Source of the DNA: Wyeomyia smithii
Lineage: Eukaryota; Arthropoda; Insecta; Diptera; Culicidae
Reading direction: 5' to 3'
Length of the DNA: 64,000 nucleotides
Assembly (NCBI RefSeq): GCF_029784165.1
Contig: NC_073696.1
Span: forward strand, 157,517,182 to 157,581,181
The translations under genes were made by a program, and so were the position numbers. Below the pieces are notes generated by a model. The model searched no databases and was not told the origin of the DNA. It saw only the letters and a list, made by a program, of their open reading frames with translations. Position 1 is the stretch's first letter; each line of letters begins with the position of its first letter. Shown one piece after another: positions 28,651-40,588 of this stretch.

Positions 28651-29720
28651 TCAGCGTTAACGTTTAGACCACTATCCGAACAGAATTGTCCAAAACTTTG
28701 AATGTCTAGTTGTAATTTGAGACAATCGTCATTTGTTTTGACGGGCAAGAAAATTTTCACATCATCAGCATAAATCAGAATCATGGCATTAGTCAATTTG
28801 TCTGGAAGCTTATTCATCACGAGTACTAATAACAGTGGTCCTAAGTGGCTTCCTTGAGGTACTCCCAAATTCACAGTGAACGAAGCACAGACGAGTCCCT
28901 TTCATTTTAACACACTGAACTCTTCCCACCAAATATGTTTGCAACCAATTGTAGAGTGGACCGCCAATGCCGAAGTCACTAATCGATCGAAGAATGCTGT
29001 CCGTCTTAACCGCATCAAATGCTTCGGTTATATCTGTGTAAATACAGTGGACTTGAAATACTTTGCATATATAATCGGTTACTAGAGAAATTAATTCGCA
29101 AAGATTCGTGGTAACGGGTTTCTTTTTTAAAAATCCGTGTTGCACAGAAGAAATGCGTTCAGCGACTACCTCGTAAAGAGAATCATCGTACACTAACCGT
29201 TCGCAAAGCTTAGGAGTAGCAGATTGGATTGTTATACCACGATAAATCTCTACATCTGAGCGAGATCCTTGTTTATGAACAGGTGTGCTGTGAGAAATTT
29301 TCCAAATTGAAGGAAAGTAATCGGGAGCCACGCGTTGAACAAACTGGTAAGAGGGACTAAAAGCTCACCTTGGAACTGTTTTAGGAGGCTGTTAGAGAGA
29401 GTGTCAGGGCCAGGCGACGAGTTTGTGTCAAGTTTGTGGACTCCATTTTTGACATCAGTTTCAGATACTTGAAATACTTCCAAGCCACTGTCGAAAGAAG
29501 GTATCGGCACCGTTGAAGGCTGCAAAGACACTACGGAAATGTTCGGCTAATGGGCCGGGATTCTTATTCGTAATAGCATACATCCGTCGAAATTGTTCCC
29601 CGCTCTCGTTAATTTCACGCACTCAATTTGAAACGTACAAATCAAGTTGGCTGAGAGTTTCCTGCAACCAAGCAAACACGGTTTTTCCTGGAAACGGGAA
29701 AATAACTGAGTAAGTGCTTC
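27959..29720 (-). mobile_element. Non-LTR element D, copy 2 (most of RT)
   Basis: The longer copy: RT from about 29720 to the 3' end at 27959, which abuts BEL. It is Jockey/CR1-like, without an RNase H domain. Its 5' end within 29700-29730 is a truncation; the endonuclease is absent. The first 690 bp belong to the duplicated unit. Confidence 0.82.
28069..29680 (-). pseudogene. Reverse transcriptase of non-LTR element D
   Basis: In order: AEHFRSVFAAFN (about 29560), SSPGPDTLSNSLLKQF, a shift, then SIWKISHSTPVHKQGSRSDV, YRGITIQSATPKL, VQHGFLKKKPVTTNLCE and TDITEAFDAV (box A); a shift near 28870; GVPQGSHLGPLL and catalytic YADDVKIF (about 28780); LGVTFDR, a stop, then the thumb (28485-28069) with RIEEIQKKFECFALRNLRC. 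At least three frame breaks. It would copy element RNA at the nick if intact. Confidence 0.8.
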
Positions 29721-30823
29721 AAATGAAGCGGATCGGGACGACCACTATATGAAAAATGATGATTTTGAGAATGACTGAAGTCTGCTTGTGCCGGGAGAAC
29801 ACAATCGATTAAACTAAAGCGAGCCGGGACAATCGCATGAGCATGAGCATGAGCATGATTGACCGCCCGCGGTTGCTACTCTGTTATTGCCAGATCAGCT
29901 GTAGTTGCACAGAGAACCAACTAACATGCATCCTCAATGTGTAAAAACTGGTGACCTTAATCTCTATATAAGGCAATACCAGGGCCGGTCGCATTCGAAT
30001 GCAGGTCAATGAAGGAGTGTGTATAGAAATATGTTGACGTGATACTCGCTTCAATGGAAGCCGAGAACACCTCTGCACTTCCACGGGAAATTACTGGGAT
30101 GTTGGAGAAAGCGCAAGGTATGCAGTAGGGTTCGTTTTGGTAATCGATGCACTGATTTCGGATACCGGGTTCATATTGAGAGATATCGCGCCTGCGAGTT
30201 CATTATTTCCGCCACGAAAACCATTACGCGATTCAAACCCATTCTGTTTGATGATGTATCACCGCGAGAATACCGGACCTATGACCAATTTGTGACAAAC
30301 TCGAATAGTCGGACAACTATTCGTGAGGTGACTCTCTTCATATCGAAAACTATTGCACGTTGTTGATTTGTCTGTAGATAATATGACCTCATTGAAGATA
30401 TCGAAGCGAAGTCCGTAGGATTTCGGTCGCCCGGACTTCTGGCTTTTTACGTAGCCTATCTACTAACGACGTCTCTCGTATACTTTTCGAGCAATACGAT
30501 CTCGCGTAAAACGTCACGAAAATAAAAAAAATAATTGGTGTCGCAAATGTTAAGAATTAATAAAATAAGGAAGGAATAAATGGCCATAGACACCAAACAC
30601 TAAAACACTACCCGTTCTGCAAATTCGGGTTTCTCGCGTAGATTAGTTGGTATGAAGTCCCATAATTTTCAAGTAGAATATATGTTAGTTTGTCGGGAGA
30701 GTGATCAATATTATAATTCACACTACGGCAATCGGCGCGAGGGCAAAAATAGTAACAACGCGGTTTTTTTTTGACGCGGGAAAAAATGAAAGAAAATGAA
30801 AGAAAGAAATTCAGCAAAACATA
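29721..30823. other. Unassigned interval with (GCATGA)4 and a 19 bp word shared with 50246
   Basis: No gene was recognised. It contains four GCATGA units (29835-29858), a TATATAAGG (29965-29973), and CTAAAGCGAGCCGGGACAA (29814-29832), which recurs exactly at 50246-50264 upstream of gypsy remnant 3. That suggests a shared, unidentified mobile element or LTR. The part after 30500 leads into the Jockey-like element below. Confidence 0.4.
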
Positions 30824-33800
30824 TTGTCATCATCTTTTAAAATAATTTTAAGAACTGAAAGTAGCTGTGACGAAAGCATAAGAAGCGAAGAAGTGTTTGG
30901 AAACAATTATAATGTATTCCGGCACGACCGGAATTTGTCTACCAGTCGAAAAAAGTCAGGCGGTGGAGTGCTCATTGCCATTAATGCAGACTTTACTTTT
31001 GAAGAAATAATATCCGACAAATATAAAGAATTTGAGCATGTATGCAGGCATGTCCAAACCCACCACACATCTGCGTGTGTGTTTTCGGCAATGCCACGGA
31101 GGGTATTTTCGTTGCCCTTTAGTGCTTATACAAATCGAAACCCACAGTTTTTTTAATAAAACAGCCCTTCAGAAGATTCGGCAAACACAGGCCCGAGTGT
31201 TCCCGAATTCGTGAGCCCTCCAAAGCCCGCTTTCTAACAAGTGTTTCCTCAAACGCATCATGTTTACAAGAGTACATATGAAAAAAATATTGCAGGTGAT
31301 TGTTTGCGTTGACTACCGTCAAGCTTTTCTATATTATATCATTGTCGATCTCGTTGTGGCGACCAATGCTTGTGTGTTCCCCGAAACTGCGAGCCCTCGG
31401 TTGCCTCATGTGCCGAAGTTAAAAACCCTCGGCTCGCGTGTTAACGAATGGCTCTCCAGTGTTTTGTCTTCAGCTAGCGACGGAGGGTAATACGAATAGC
31501 CCTGCGTGGTGTGTTTTTCAGCAGATGGGCCACACGCGCTTTGGTGTGCTGTGTTTTCCCCATACCTGCATGTATGGGCCAAAGCATTTATTGCTGGTGA
31601 ACAACATATCTTCTGTTCCGTGAACTTACCACCGGAACATGCTCATAAACATTCATATGAATTATTTTTCAAAACTTTAGAATCTATTATGTCTAACATG
31701 AAACCAGAAGTAAAACTGCATGTCTATGGCGACTTCAACCAACGTAATGCAGACTTTATCGTAGACATTGAAAATGAATCTATCTTACTTCCAGTCGTAG
31801 GCGAAAACGAAACACTGCAGTATCTTTTTGGCAAATTCTCAGAACTCGGTCTATATCAAATCAGTCATGTCAAAAACAAACAAAATGCATATTTGGACCT
31901 ATTATTCACAAACTGCACTGAAGACTTCTGTGTAGATGCATCATTGACTCTCATCTGGAAAAATGAAGCATTTCACACAGCAATTGAATATTCAATAGTA
32001 ATGAATAACACTTCGTACCCTAGCGACTGCGAGTACAAGGATGTACCGGAATACCACAAAACTGACTGCGAACAAGTCAAACGTAGACTACGCATATTAA
32101 ATTGGCGTAGTATAATTTGTAAAGAAGGAAATGTCAACGAAGAAGTACTAAAATTTTTATGAAATAAATAATCAAATTATATCAAAAAATGTACCACTAA
32201 AAAAAGAAGACGTACGAGCACCAACAAATTTCCAGTGTGGTTTTATCCACAATTGCCGTACCTAAAAAATAGAAAACAAAAAGCACATAAAATTTACAAA
32301 AAAGACAACAATAGAGAAAATCTTCAAAATTACCAAGAAGTTTGCTGTCAACTTGACGCAGCCATTAAAATTGCACCTGAAGAACATAACCGTAAAATCG
32401 AACATTAAATCAAGTCTTGTCCTAAGAACTTCTTCAATTACGTAAAAACCAAACTAAAACTTTCCATCACGAATGCATCTTGACAGTAATGTAGGACACA
32501 CTAGTAATGAAATACGTATTCTTTTTGCCACTTTTTTTTTCAAGAAATATACACCAGATTTGAAGAAACAGACCGCGACCGCGAATATTTTTAGTATTTT
32601 CCTGATTATTCGAATTCTTTATCTGTCAATCGAAAATCTGAATTCAAAATTCAGAACGCACTTTAAAATTTAGACGCTACGAAGGGTCCTGGACCTGACA
32701 GAATAGCTCCAATTTTTCTCTAAAACTTGGCAGAAGAACTATCTACACCTTTACTATACCTCTTTAATATGTCTCTGAAGAATGGAATTTTTCCAGAACT
32801 CTGGAAAACCACATATTTAGTGCCAATTTTCAAATCTGGCGCTAAATCTGACATTCGTAATTATCTTGGAATTGCCATTATTTCATGCATTCTAAAATTA
32901 TTTGAATCAATAATCAATGAAAAAATCTTTCAGCAAGTTAAAAACCAAATTACAACTCAACAACACGGCTTTTATAAAGGCCGATCAACTACCACAAATC
33001 TTTTGGAATTCATAACTTTCACTTTGACTGTAATGAACAACGGCAACCACGCTGAAGCTCTTTAAACGGACTTTAGCAAGGCATTTGACAGAATCGACAT
33101 ACCTTTATTGCTCTTCAAGCTCGAAAAATACGGAACGGAAACAAAATTTTTGGAATGGCTGCAGTCATACTTAACAAAACGAACACAAATAGTCCGCTTT
33201 CAAAATTCCTTTTCAAACCCAATAGAAGTAACTTCCGGGGCTCCTCAAGGTTCTCACCTGGGCCCTCTTCTTTTTATATTATACGTGAATGATATTTCCT
33301 TTCTTCTCAAATCAATACATGTGCTTGTATATGCTGACGACATTTAGCTCTTTACAGAAATAATCAATGCAGAAGACTTCGAAATATTCCAGAATGGAAT
33401 TAATGTATTCTACACTTGGTGCAACAAAAGTCTATTGCAACTCAAAATTAAAAAATGTAATTCAATAGCCTTTAGCAGAAAAACAGTAACACCACCAACA
33501 GACATTTTCTTAGGAAACCAACCAGTAGAAAAATGCAAAATCGTAAGGGACCTAGGCGTAGTCTTAGACTCCAAACCTACATTCATAGAAAATTATAACA
33601 CAATAATCAACAAAGCAAATAGTATGCTGAGCTTTATAAAACGCTTCGGCTATAATTTTCAAGACCCATACACAATCAAACTATGTATTATATATTACAT
33701 ACGTCCGACCAATTCTGGATTATTATAGCATTGTATGGAATCCCTATATTGTAACACATGAAAAACGCATTGAACCTGTCCAAAAACAATTTCTTTTGTA

Positions 33801-34151
33801 CGCGCTTCGTAAGCTGAATTGGACAGCATTTCCCTTACCATCATGAAGCACGCTGCATGCTTATAGACATACAAGCACTTAAAAAACGCCGCGAACTTTC
33901 AAAGCTTTACTTTATCAATGACATTATTTCTCATCGCGTGCAATCTTCTAAATTATTATCGCAACTAAATTTTTATGCACCCAGTCGTCAATTAGGAAAT
34001 CATAAAATATTTTCGGAAAGCTCTCACAGAATTAACTACTCAAAAAATGGCCCAATAAATCGCATGATGCGTCACTATAATCAGCACTGCGAAAATATCG
34101 ACATCGCTATGGGCAGAAATCAAATCAAAAAACGACTAACTACTGGAAATA
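30824..34151 (+). pseudogene. ORF2 of element A': endonuclease and reverse transcriptase, decayed
   Basis: Endonuclease: RTESSCDESIRSEEVFG, KKSGGGVLIAINADF, KEFEHV, then after the MITE WAKAFIAGEQHIF, KLHVYGDFNQRN and NAYLDLLF. Linker: LRILNWRSIICKEGN. RT: LDATKGPGPDRIAP, SDIRNYLGIAIISC, QQHGFYKGRSTTTNL, TDFSKAFDRIDIP (a TAA precedes it), SGAPQGSHLGPLLF and VYADDI, followed immediately by TAG, then LGVVLDSKPTF and thumb sequence to NQIKKRLTTGN. More than ten stops or shifts. A poor match to copies A/B at the DNA level but the same protein layout. Confidence 0.82.
31045..31568. mobile_element. hAT-like MITE with perfect 8 bp target duplication
   Basis: A 524 bp insertion between the codons HV and W of the A' endonuclease. 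Duplication CATGTATG is at 31037-31044 and 31569-31576. Ends are CAGGCATG...CATACCTG, an imperfect inverted repeat (CAGGYATG). The inside contains related words such as GTGTTCCCGAATTCGTGAGC and GTGTTCCCCGAAACTGCGAG, indicating internal duplication. No transposase. Family unidentified; hAT by duplication length and CAGG tips. Confidence 0.82.
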
Positions 34152-34976
34152 GGGTAGATAATATATTTTGGACATGCATATATTTTGGACAGGCTGGGTA
34201 TCTTAACAGCTTTTATTGCGTAATTAAAGCATATAATCTCCATACCAGTATTTTAAACCAATATCTGAACTGTTGTTTTCAAGGCTGTATGGTAATCTAG
34301 ACAAAATGTTTAAAAATTACAGAAAAATTATAATTTAAAATTTGTTGACTCAAGACTTCCATTTTTCATCTAAAATCAAGAGGAACAGAGGAAAACCGAA
34401 TGTACTTCAAGAAGCTATAAATCTGAAAAAAACAGAAACACTGTCAAACTAGTTGACTTACCACACTCCTATTAGGTTACCACACATTTTTGTTCACTTA
34501 CTACTCCTAGAAAATCGGTCATTCGTTGTTTTGCTTTCGTCTCGACTAGACGCAAATTGTTTATCTCCGTTTGAGTTCGCAAAATAACAATACACGAGTT
34601 ATCGTACGGGTGTTTTTTTGTCGATTAGTTCTTGTGTTGCGCGATAACAATAGCCTGTTGTATATCGGCAGAAACATCTGCACACTGGTAGGGGCAGGCT
34701 ACCCCGCCAGTGATTCGATACGCAGCTGATATATCAGCAAGAATAATTCTCCCGCACCGCTGTTACCCCGCTAGCAGCACGGACCACCATACGATCGAGC
34801 GAGTGGAAGTCAACTACAAGTGGCATCTACAAGGTCGCGTGTAAGATACGGCCACTGTGTCACAACACGAAGCTGGATCGTCATTGTTTGTTCTGCGGAG
34901 ACACTCGATTAATCCAACTATCAGCCGTGAGGTCGTGACTTAGACGTTCGGTGAAGTATTACATTTAGAATTTTTA

Positions 34977-35137
34977 CTATAATTATCAATACTATTACTA
35001 TGTTATAATATTATTTCTAATATTATTATTGATATTATTATTATTGTTATTATTATTATTACTACAATTATTATTATTATTATTATTATTACTATTGTTA
35101 TTAGTATTAGTATTACTGTCTTTTTTTTTATTTGATC
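34977..35137 (+). repeat. ATT-rich microsatellite in the I-type 5' UTR
   Basis: Irregular ATT/TTA repeats with interruptions, then a T-run, in the leader between the element's 5' end and ORF1. A further run of 12-13 C lies at about 35189-35201. The inverted copy at 41546-47129 lacks this leader portion. Confidence 0.85.
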
Positions 35138-35252
35138 CATTGTAGATTGAAAAATTGTTTTTAAAATTTAATATCAACTAGTTGAACAACCCCCCCCCCC
35201 CATATTCGAATATTTATCGTTTGTGTACGGTAGAGCGTAACGCTTCCGCAAA

Positions 35253-36621
35253 ATGGACGACATGCAGGTGCAACTTTTCCTGGGGGTGGGAACAAACGGG
35301 GAAGAAATTGAAATTTCTCCCATCAGCTCACCCCTACCTTCCCCTGTGCCCTCCCCTTTGCCAAGTCCTGTACCAAGAGTACCGGAAGTACGGGTAAAAG
35401 CCTACCCAGATGCCGCTGGCGGTCCCTACGTTGTTTTTTTCCGGCCCATAAAGAAGCCATTGAATATTATTCAAATTGGCAAAGACCTGGCAAAACATTT
35501 TTCGGCCGTAACCGAGATTACGAAGGTGAGGCCGAACAAACTGCGAGTTGTCGTGAGTAGCTTGAAGCAAGCAAACGAAATTGCTGCCTACGAGCTTTTC
35601 ACGAGCCAAGGATGTAGAAATCGGCGGTGTGGTTACCGAGGGGAATCTCACTGTCGATGACATTTTGCGTCATGGAGTTGGCTGTTTTAAAAACCCCTTG
35701 ATGCAAAGTGTAAAGATACTGGATTGCAAGCAATTGCATTCAGTATCCATCGAAGAAGGGAAGAAGAAATTCCTCCCTTCGGATTCCTTTCGAGTAACAT
35801 TCGCCGGATCCGCGCTGCCGAACTACGTCCGCTTGGACAGGGTTCGTCTACCTGTACGCCTGTTCGTACCGCGGGTCATGCATTGCCAAAACTGTAAGCA
35901 GTTAGGTCACACAGCCACCTACTGCTGCAACAAGGCACGCTGTAGCAAGTGCGGAGGCAATCATGCTGAGAACGCTTGCAGTGGGGATACTGAAAAGTGT
36001 CTTTATTGCGAGGGAACTTGGCATGACCTTCCGGCATGTCCCGCGTACAAACAGCGCGAGGAAAAAATTAAGCGTTCCCTTAAGGAACGATCAAAGCGCT
36101 CTTTTGCAGAAATGCTTAAGAGGGCTGAGCCACCCTTGACAGGAAACATCTTTTCCTTCTTGCCAACTGATGAGGGTACATCTGACGATCCCGTCGAAGG
36201 GTGTTCCTATGCCTTGCCAGAGGGATCTAGGAAGAGGAGAATGCTCCACTCTCCTAATCTTTCTCGCAAAGGTCGTAAGATAACCCCTAGCGGAATGACC
36301 AATAAGACAACACAAAAAGGAAGCGGTGAAGAAAAACCGAAGCAAGTACCCCCCGGTTTTAATTTCAAATCAAACCAGGAGTACCCACCGCTTCCTGGGG
36401 CACCAAAAACCCCTCGTGCACCCATTTCTCGATCAGAAGATAAAAAAGTAACAGGGTTCATAAAATTTTCTGATATTGTGGACTGGATATTTAAAACATT
36501 CAACATACCTGATCCCCTACAAAATATTCTTCTTGCCCTTCTTCCTACAGTGAAAACCTTCTTGAAGCAACTAGCAGCAACTTGGCCCCTCATTTCAGCT
36601 ATTATATCTTTCGATGACTAA
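35253..36621 (+). pseudogene. I-type ORF1 (gag-like, three CCHC knuckles), one frameshifting deletion
   Basis: The start MDDMQVQLFLGVG is followed by a Pro/Ser stretch, then VRVKAYPDAAGGPYVVFFRP and TKVRPNKLRVVV, an RNA-recognition-like region. Near 35603 the frame breaks: compared with copy 2 (ELFTREYRVYIPARDVEI) about eight codons are gone between ELFT and KDVEI. The second frame (to 36621) has CQNCKQLGHTATYC, CSKCGGNHAENAC and CLYCEGTWHDLPAC, then a basic region and a hydrophobic C-terminus. It binds element RNA. Its stop overlaps the ORF2 start by 8 nt, suggesting coupled translation or reinitiation. Confidence 0.85.
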
Positions 36622-39600
36622 TACGGCGAAAGAGGTTAGGAATTTTTTCACTGTATTACAGTGGAATTGCAGAAGTATCATCCCCAAATTCGATTTATTT
36701 TCTCATTTGATGAATACATACAATTGTGACGCATTCGCGCTCTGTGAAACCTTTCTCAATTCTAACGATCAACTCAATTTCCACGATTTTAACATTATTC
36801 GTCGAGATCGAGACTCACACGGTGGAGGGGTACTTTTAGGGATCAAAAAGTGCTATTCTTTTTTCAGAATCGACCTCCCCTCGATCTCGAATATTGAAGT
36901 TGTTGCCATTCAAACGAATATGAATGGAAAAGACCTTTGCCTTGTTTCGTTATATATTCCCCCATCCGCGCGGATTGAACAGAAGCAACTCCTTGATATA
37001 GCAGAATTGCTTCCTTTTATGATTTTGGGAGATTTTAACTCTCTTTTCGCTATGGGGGTCGCTGTACGACGACAACCGATCTTCTTTAATTTGTAACTTG
37101 ATCGACGACTTCAATATGACACTTTTGAATACTGGGGAAGCGACACGTGTACCTTATCCTCCCGCACGTGAAAGCGTGCTTGACCTATCCCTCTGCTCGA
37201 CATCACTAGCGTTAGATTGCCAGTGGAAAGTAATCAACGATCCCCACGGTAGTGATCATCTTCCAATCGTTATATCAATTGCTAATGGTTCAACTCCCCC
37301 GAACCCAATCAATATTTCCTACGACCTTACACGTAATATTGATTGGAAGCGTTATGAGTCTATTATAGCGGAATCTATCGAGACTCACGAGGAACTTCCT
37401 CCGGAGGAAGAATACGCGTTCTTAGCTGGCTTGATAATCGACGCCGCGACTCAAGCTCAGACGAAACCGATACCCGGGGTAACGATAAGACAGCGCGCTC
37501 CCAACAAATGGTGGGACAAAGAGTGCTCTGAGCTGTACGTGCGAAGGTCCGCGGCGTATAAGGACTACCGGGAGTACGGCACTGTCAACCTGCTTCGAAA
37601 GTACGAGGCACTGGGCAGGCAGATGAAGAGCTTAGTAAAGGCGAAAAAATGCTGGTACTGGCGGCGGTTCGTGAACGCGTTGTCGAGGGAAACAGCGATG
37701 AGCACTCTTTGGGATACCGCCAGGCGCATGCGGAACCGTGACGTTTCGAATGAGAGTGAGGAGTATTCAGATCGCTGGATACTCGATTTTGCCAAAAAGG
37801 TCTGTCCGGACTCTGTACCGGAACAGAAAACCTTTCGCGACGCGTTTATAGTAACTACGGAAGAGCCTCCATTTTTGATGTTGGAATTTTCAATGGCTCT
37901 CCTGTCGTGCAAAAATAAGGCTCCAGGGTTAGATAGAATAAAATTCAACCTGTTGAAGAATCTACCCGACTCTGCAAAAAGACGCTTGTTGAGTTTGTTC
38001 AACAAGTGTCTTGAGCTAAATATTGTTCCGCATGACTGGAGGGAGGTAAAAGTCATTGCTATTGGGAAACCCGGAAAACCTGCATCTGATCACAATTCAT
38101 ATAGGCCGATTGCGATGCTCTCTTGCCTCCGGAAATTAATGGAGAAAATGATCCTCTTACGGTTAGACAAATGGGTCGAAACAAACGGTTTACTTTCAGA
38201 TACTCAATTTGGCTTTCGCCGGGGCAAAGGGACGAACGATTGCCTAGCGTTGCTTTCTACTGAAATTCAAGTCGCATTTGCTCGGAAAGAGCAAATGGCT
38301 TCTGCGTTCTTGGATATTAAGGGGGCTTTTGACTCTGTTTCTGTAGAAGTTTTAAGCGCGAAACTTCATTCGCAGGGACTTTCACCAAATTTGAATAACT
38401 TTTTGCTCAACTTGTTGTCAGAAAAGCATATGTATTTCACACATGGCGATTCGACAACTTCCCGAATTAGTTACATGGGCCTTCCCCAGGGCTCATGTTT
38501 AAGTCCTCTCTTATATAATTTTTACGTCAATGACATCGATGAATGTCTTGCAAATTCATGCACGCTTAGGCAACTTGCAGACGATAGCGTTGTATCCATC
38601 ACTGGTAGCGAGGCTAGCGATCTGCAAGGACCATTGCAAGATACCTTAGACAATTTGTCTGAATGGGCTCTTAAGCTGGGTATCGAATTCTCTCCGGAGA
38701 AAACTGAGTTGGTCGTTTTTTCTAGGAAGCATAACCCAGCTCAGCTGCAGCTCGTACTAACGGGTAAAACGATCTCTCAGGTTTTAGTCGCTAAATATCT
38801 TGGGGTCTGGTTCGACTCTAAATGCACCTGGGCTTGTCATATTAGGTATCTGACACGAAAATGCCAACAGAGGATTAATTTTCTTCGTACGATTACCGGA
38901 ACCTGGTGGGGAGCCCACCCAGGAGACCTTCTGAGGTTATACCAAACAACAATACTGTCAGTTCTTGAGTACGGTTGTTTCTGCTTTCGCTCCGCTGCGA
39001 ACACGCATATTTTGAAACTAGAAAGAATACAATATCGTTGTTTGCGTATTGCCTTGGGTTGCATGCAGTCGACCCATACGATGAGTCTCGAAGTGTTAGC
39101 GGGTATTCTTCCGTTGAAACATCTCTCTTACCGGTTGCTAATTCGATGCACAGTTATGAACCCATTAGTAATTGAAAATTTTGAGAGGTTGGTCGACCTT
39201 CAATCTCAATCCAGATTTATGACTTTATATTTTGACTATATGGCTCAAGATATTAACCCTTCTTCATACGATTCCTCCAATGTCGCACTTTCAGATACTT
39301 CTAATAATGCTATATTCTTCGACACCACCATGAAACAAGACATTTCTGGTATCCCGGATCAGTTGCGACCCCAAGAGATCCCTAAGATTTTTTCCAATAA
39401 GTTTAAACATGTTAGTTATGATAAAAGGTTTTACACTGACGGATCTAATCTAGATGAGTCCACTGGCTTCGGTGTTTTCCACGAAAATTTTACCGCCTTC
39501 TACAAACTCGATGCTCCTGCTTCCGTGTACGTCGCAGAACTTGCTGCTATTCAGTACTCTCTTGGAATCATCGAAACCCTACCCATAGACCACTACTTCA

Positions 39601-40277
39601 TCTTCACAGATAGTCTCAGTGCCATTGAGGCTCTGCGATCGATGAAGCCTGTGAAGCACACCCCGTATTTCCTGGGGAAAATACGGCGGTTTTTAAGTGC
39701 TTTAACAGATAAAAATTACCGGGTTACCTTAGCGTGGGTCCCTTCTCATTGCTCGATTCCGGGTAATGAAAAGGCTGACTCTTTAGCTAAGGTGGGTGCT
39801 ATTGATGGCGATATTTATGAAAGACCAATTGCTTATGATGAATTTTATAGCATTTTGCGTCAGAGAACACTCAACAGTTGGCAATCATCATGGAACTCAG
39901 ATAAACTGGGACGGTGGCTACATTCCATTTTTCCTAAGGTATCGACGAAAGCATGGTTCAAGGGGTTGGATGTAGGTCGGGACTTCATTCGCGTGATGTC
40001 CAGACTTATGTCCAATCACTACACGTTAAACACGCATCTCTTTCGTATAGGGCTTGTAGACAGTAATCACTGCGTTTGTGGCGATGGCTACCATGACATC
40101 GAGCATGTTGTTTGGTCGTGTGCCGAATTCTGTGATGTTAGGTCCGAGCTTATAGATTCCCTCCGGGCCCGAGGAAAACAACCGAACGTGCCCGTTAGAG
40201 ACATTCTGGGAAGCGGTGATCTCCAGTACATGACACAACTGTACTGTTATTTGAAAAAGACTGACATTAAAATTTAA
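36614..40277 (+). pseudogene. I-type ORF2: endonuclease, reverse transcriptase, RNase H; one frameshift
   Basis: First part 36614-37096: QWNCRSIIPKF, LCETFLNSN (catalytic E), GGGVLLGIKK, MILGDFNS. At about 37041-37052 a 3 bp loss (the His-Gly of SHG) and one extra A shift the frame. The second part (1059 codons, to 40277) has SDHLPIVISI (catalytic SDH), RT with KAPGLDRIKFN, DIKGAFDSV, GLPQGSCLSPLLYNF and catalytic LADD (~38578), then RNase H with FYTDGSNLD, AELAAIQYS, FTDSLSAIE and WVPSHCSIPGNEKAD, and a C-terminal C-x-C...H...H...C cluster (CVCGDGYHDIEHVVWSC). Apart from the endonuclease break it is uninterrupted. Confidence 0.88.
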
Positions 40278-40588
40278 TATTCTTTTGTCTATTTGTCAGA
40301 ATACCCGTATACGACGCTGGAGACACGAACACGAAGAGCCTAAATCTATGTTTAAAAAACAAAAAAGAACACCAGTCGAAACACAAATAGATCGTATATC
40401 TTAATTAGTTTTAAGCAAGAATTGTATTTCCCTCCTCTCACTTTAAATCCCCACTAGCTCGTAGTCGGCCGCGAGAATAAATAAAAGGCCTCCCTCTTTT
40501 CCCTGCTAACGTAGAATTAATACGAATTGTACTTGGCTCAGTAAAACAGAAAATGTATCGTGCCGTGTCAAATAAACTAATTTTAAAC

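Larger units (their letters stand above)
34517..40588 (+). mobile_element. Full-length I-type non-LTR retrotransposon, copy 1, 16 bp target duplication
   Basis: 6072 bp starting GGTCATTCGTTG and ending after GTGCCGTGTCAAATAAACTA. The duplication CTACTCCTAGAAAATC is at 34501-34516 and 40589-40604. It has a ~740 bp 5' UTR with an ATT-rich microsatellite, ORF1 with three zinc knuckles, and ORF2 with endonuclease, RT and RNase H. The RNase H domain and ORF1 knuckles point to the I clade (MosquI-like), though LOA-type elements also carry RNase H. It is full length but not intact: a deletion in ORF1 and a frameshift in the endonuclease. Confidence 0.9.

Noticed and set aside
29965..29973. TATATAAGG as a host gene promoter
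   Set aside because: No downstream ORF or splice pattern supports a gene; AT-rich DNA yields such words by chance.
31260..31623. Short plus-strand frames inside the 524 bp insertion
   Set aside because: They cross the border of a MITE into the host element and have no transposase motif.
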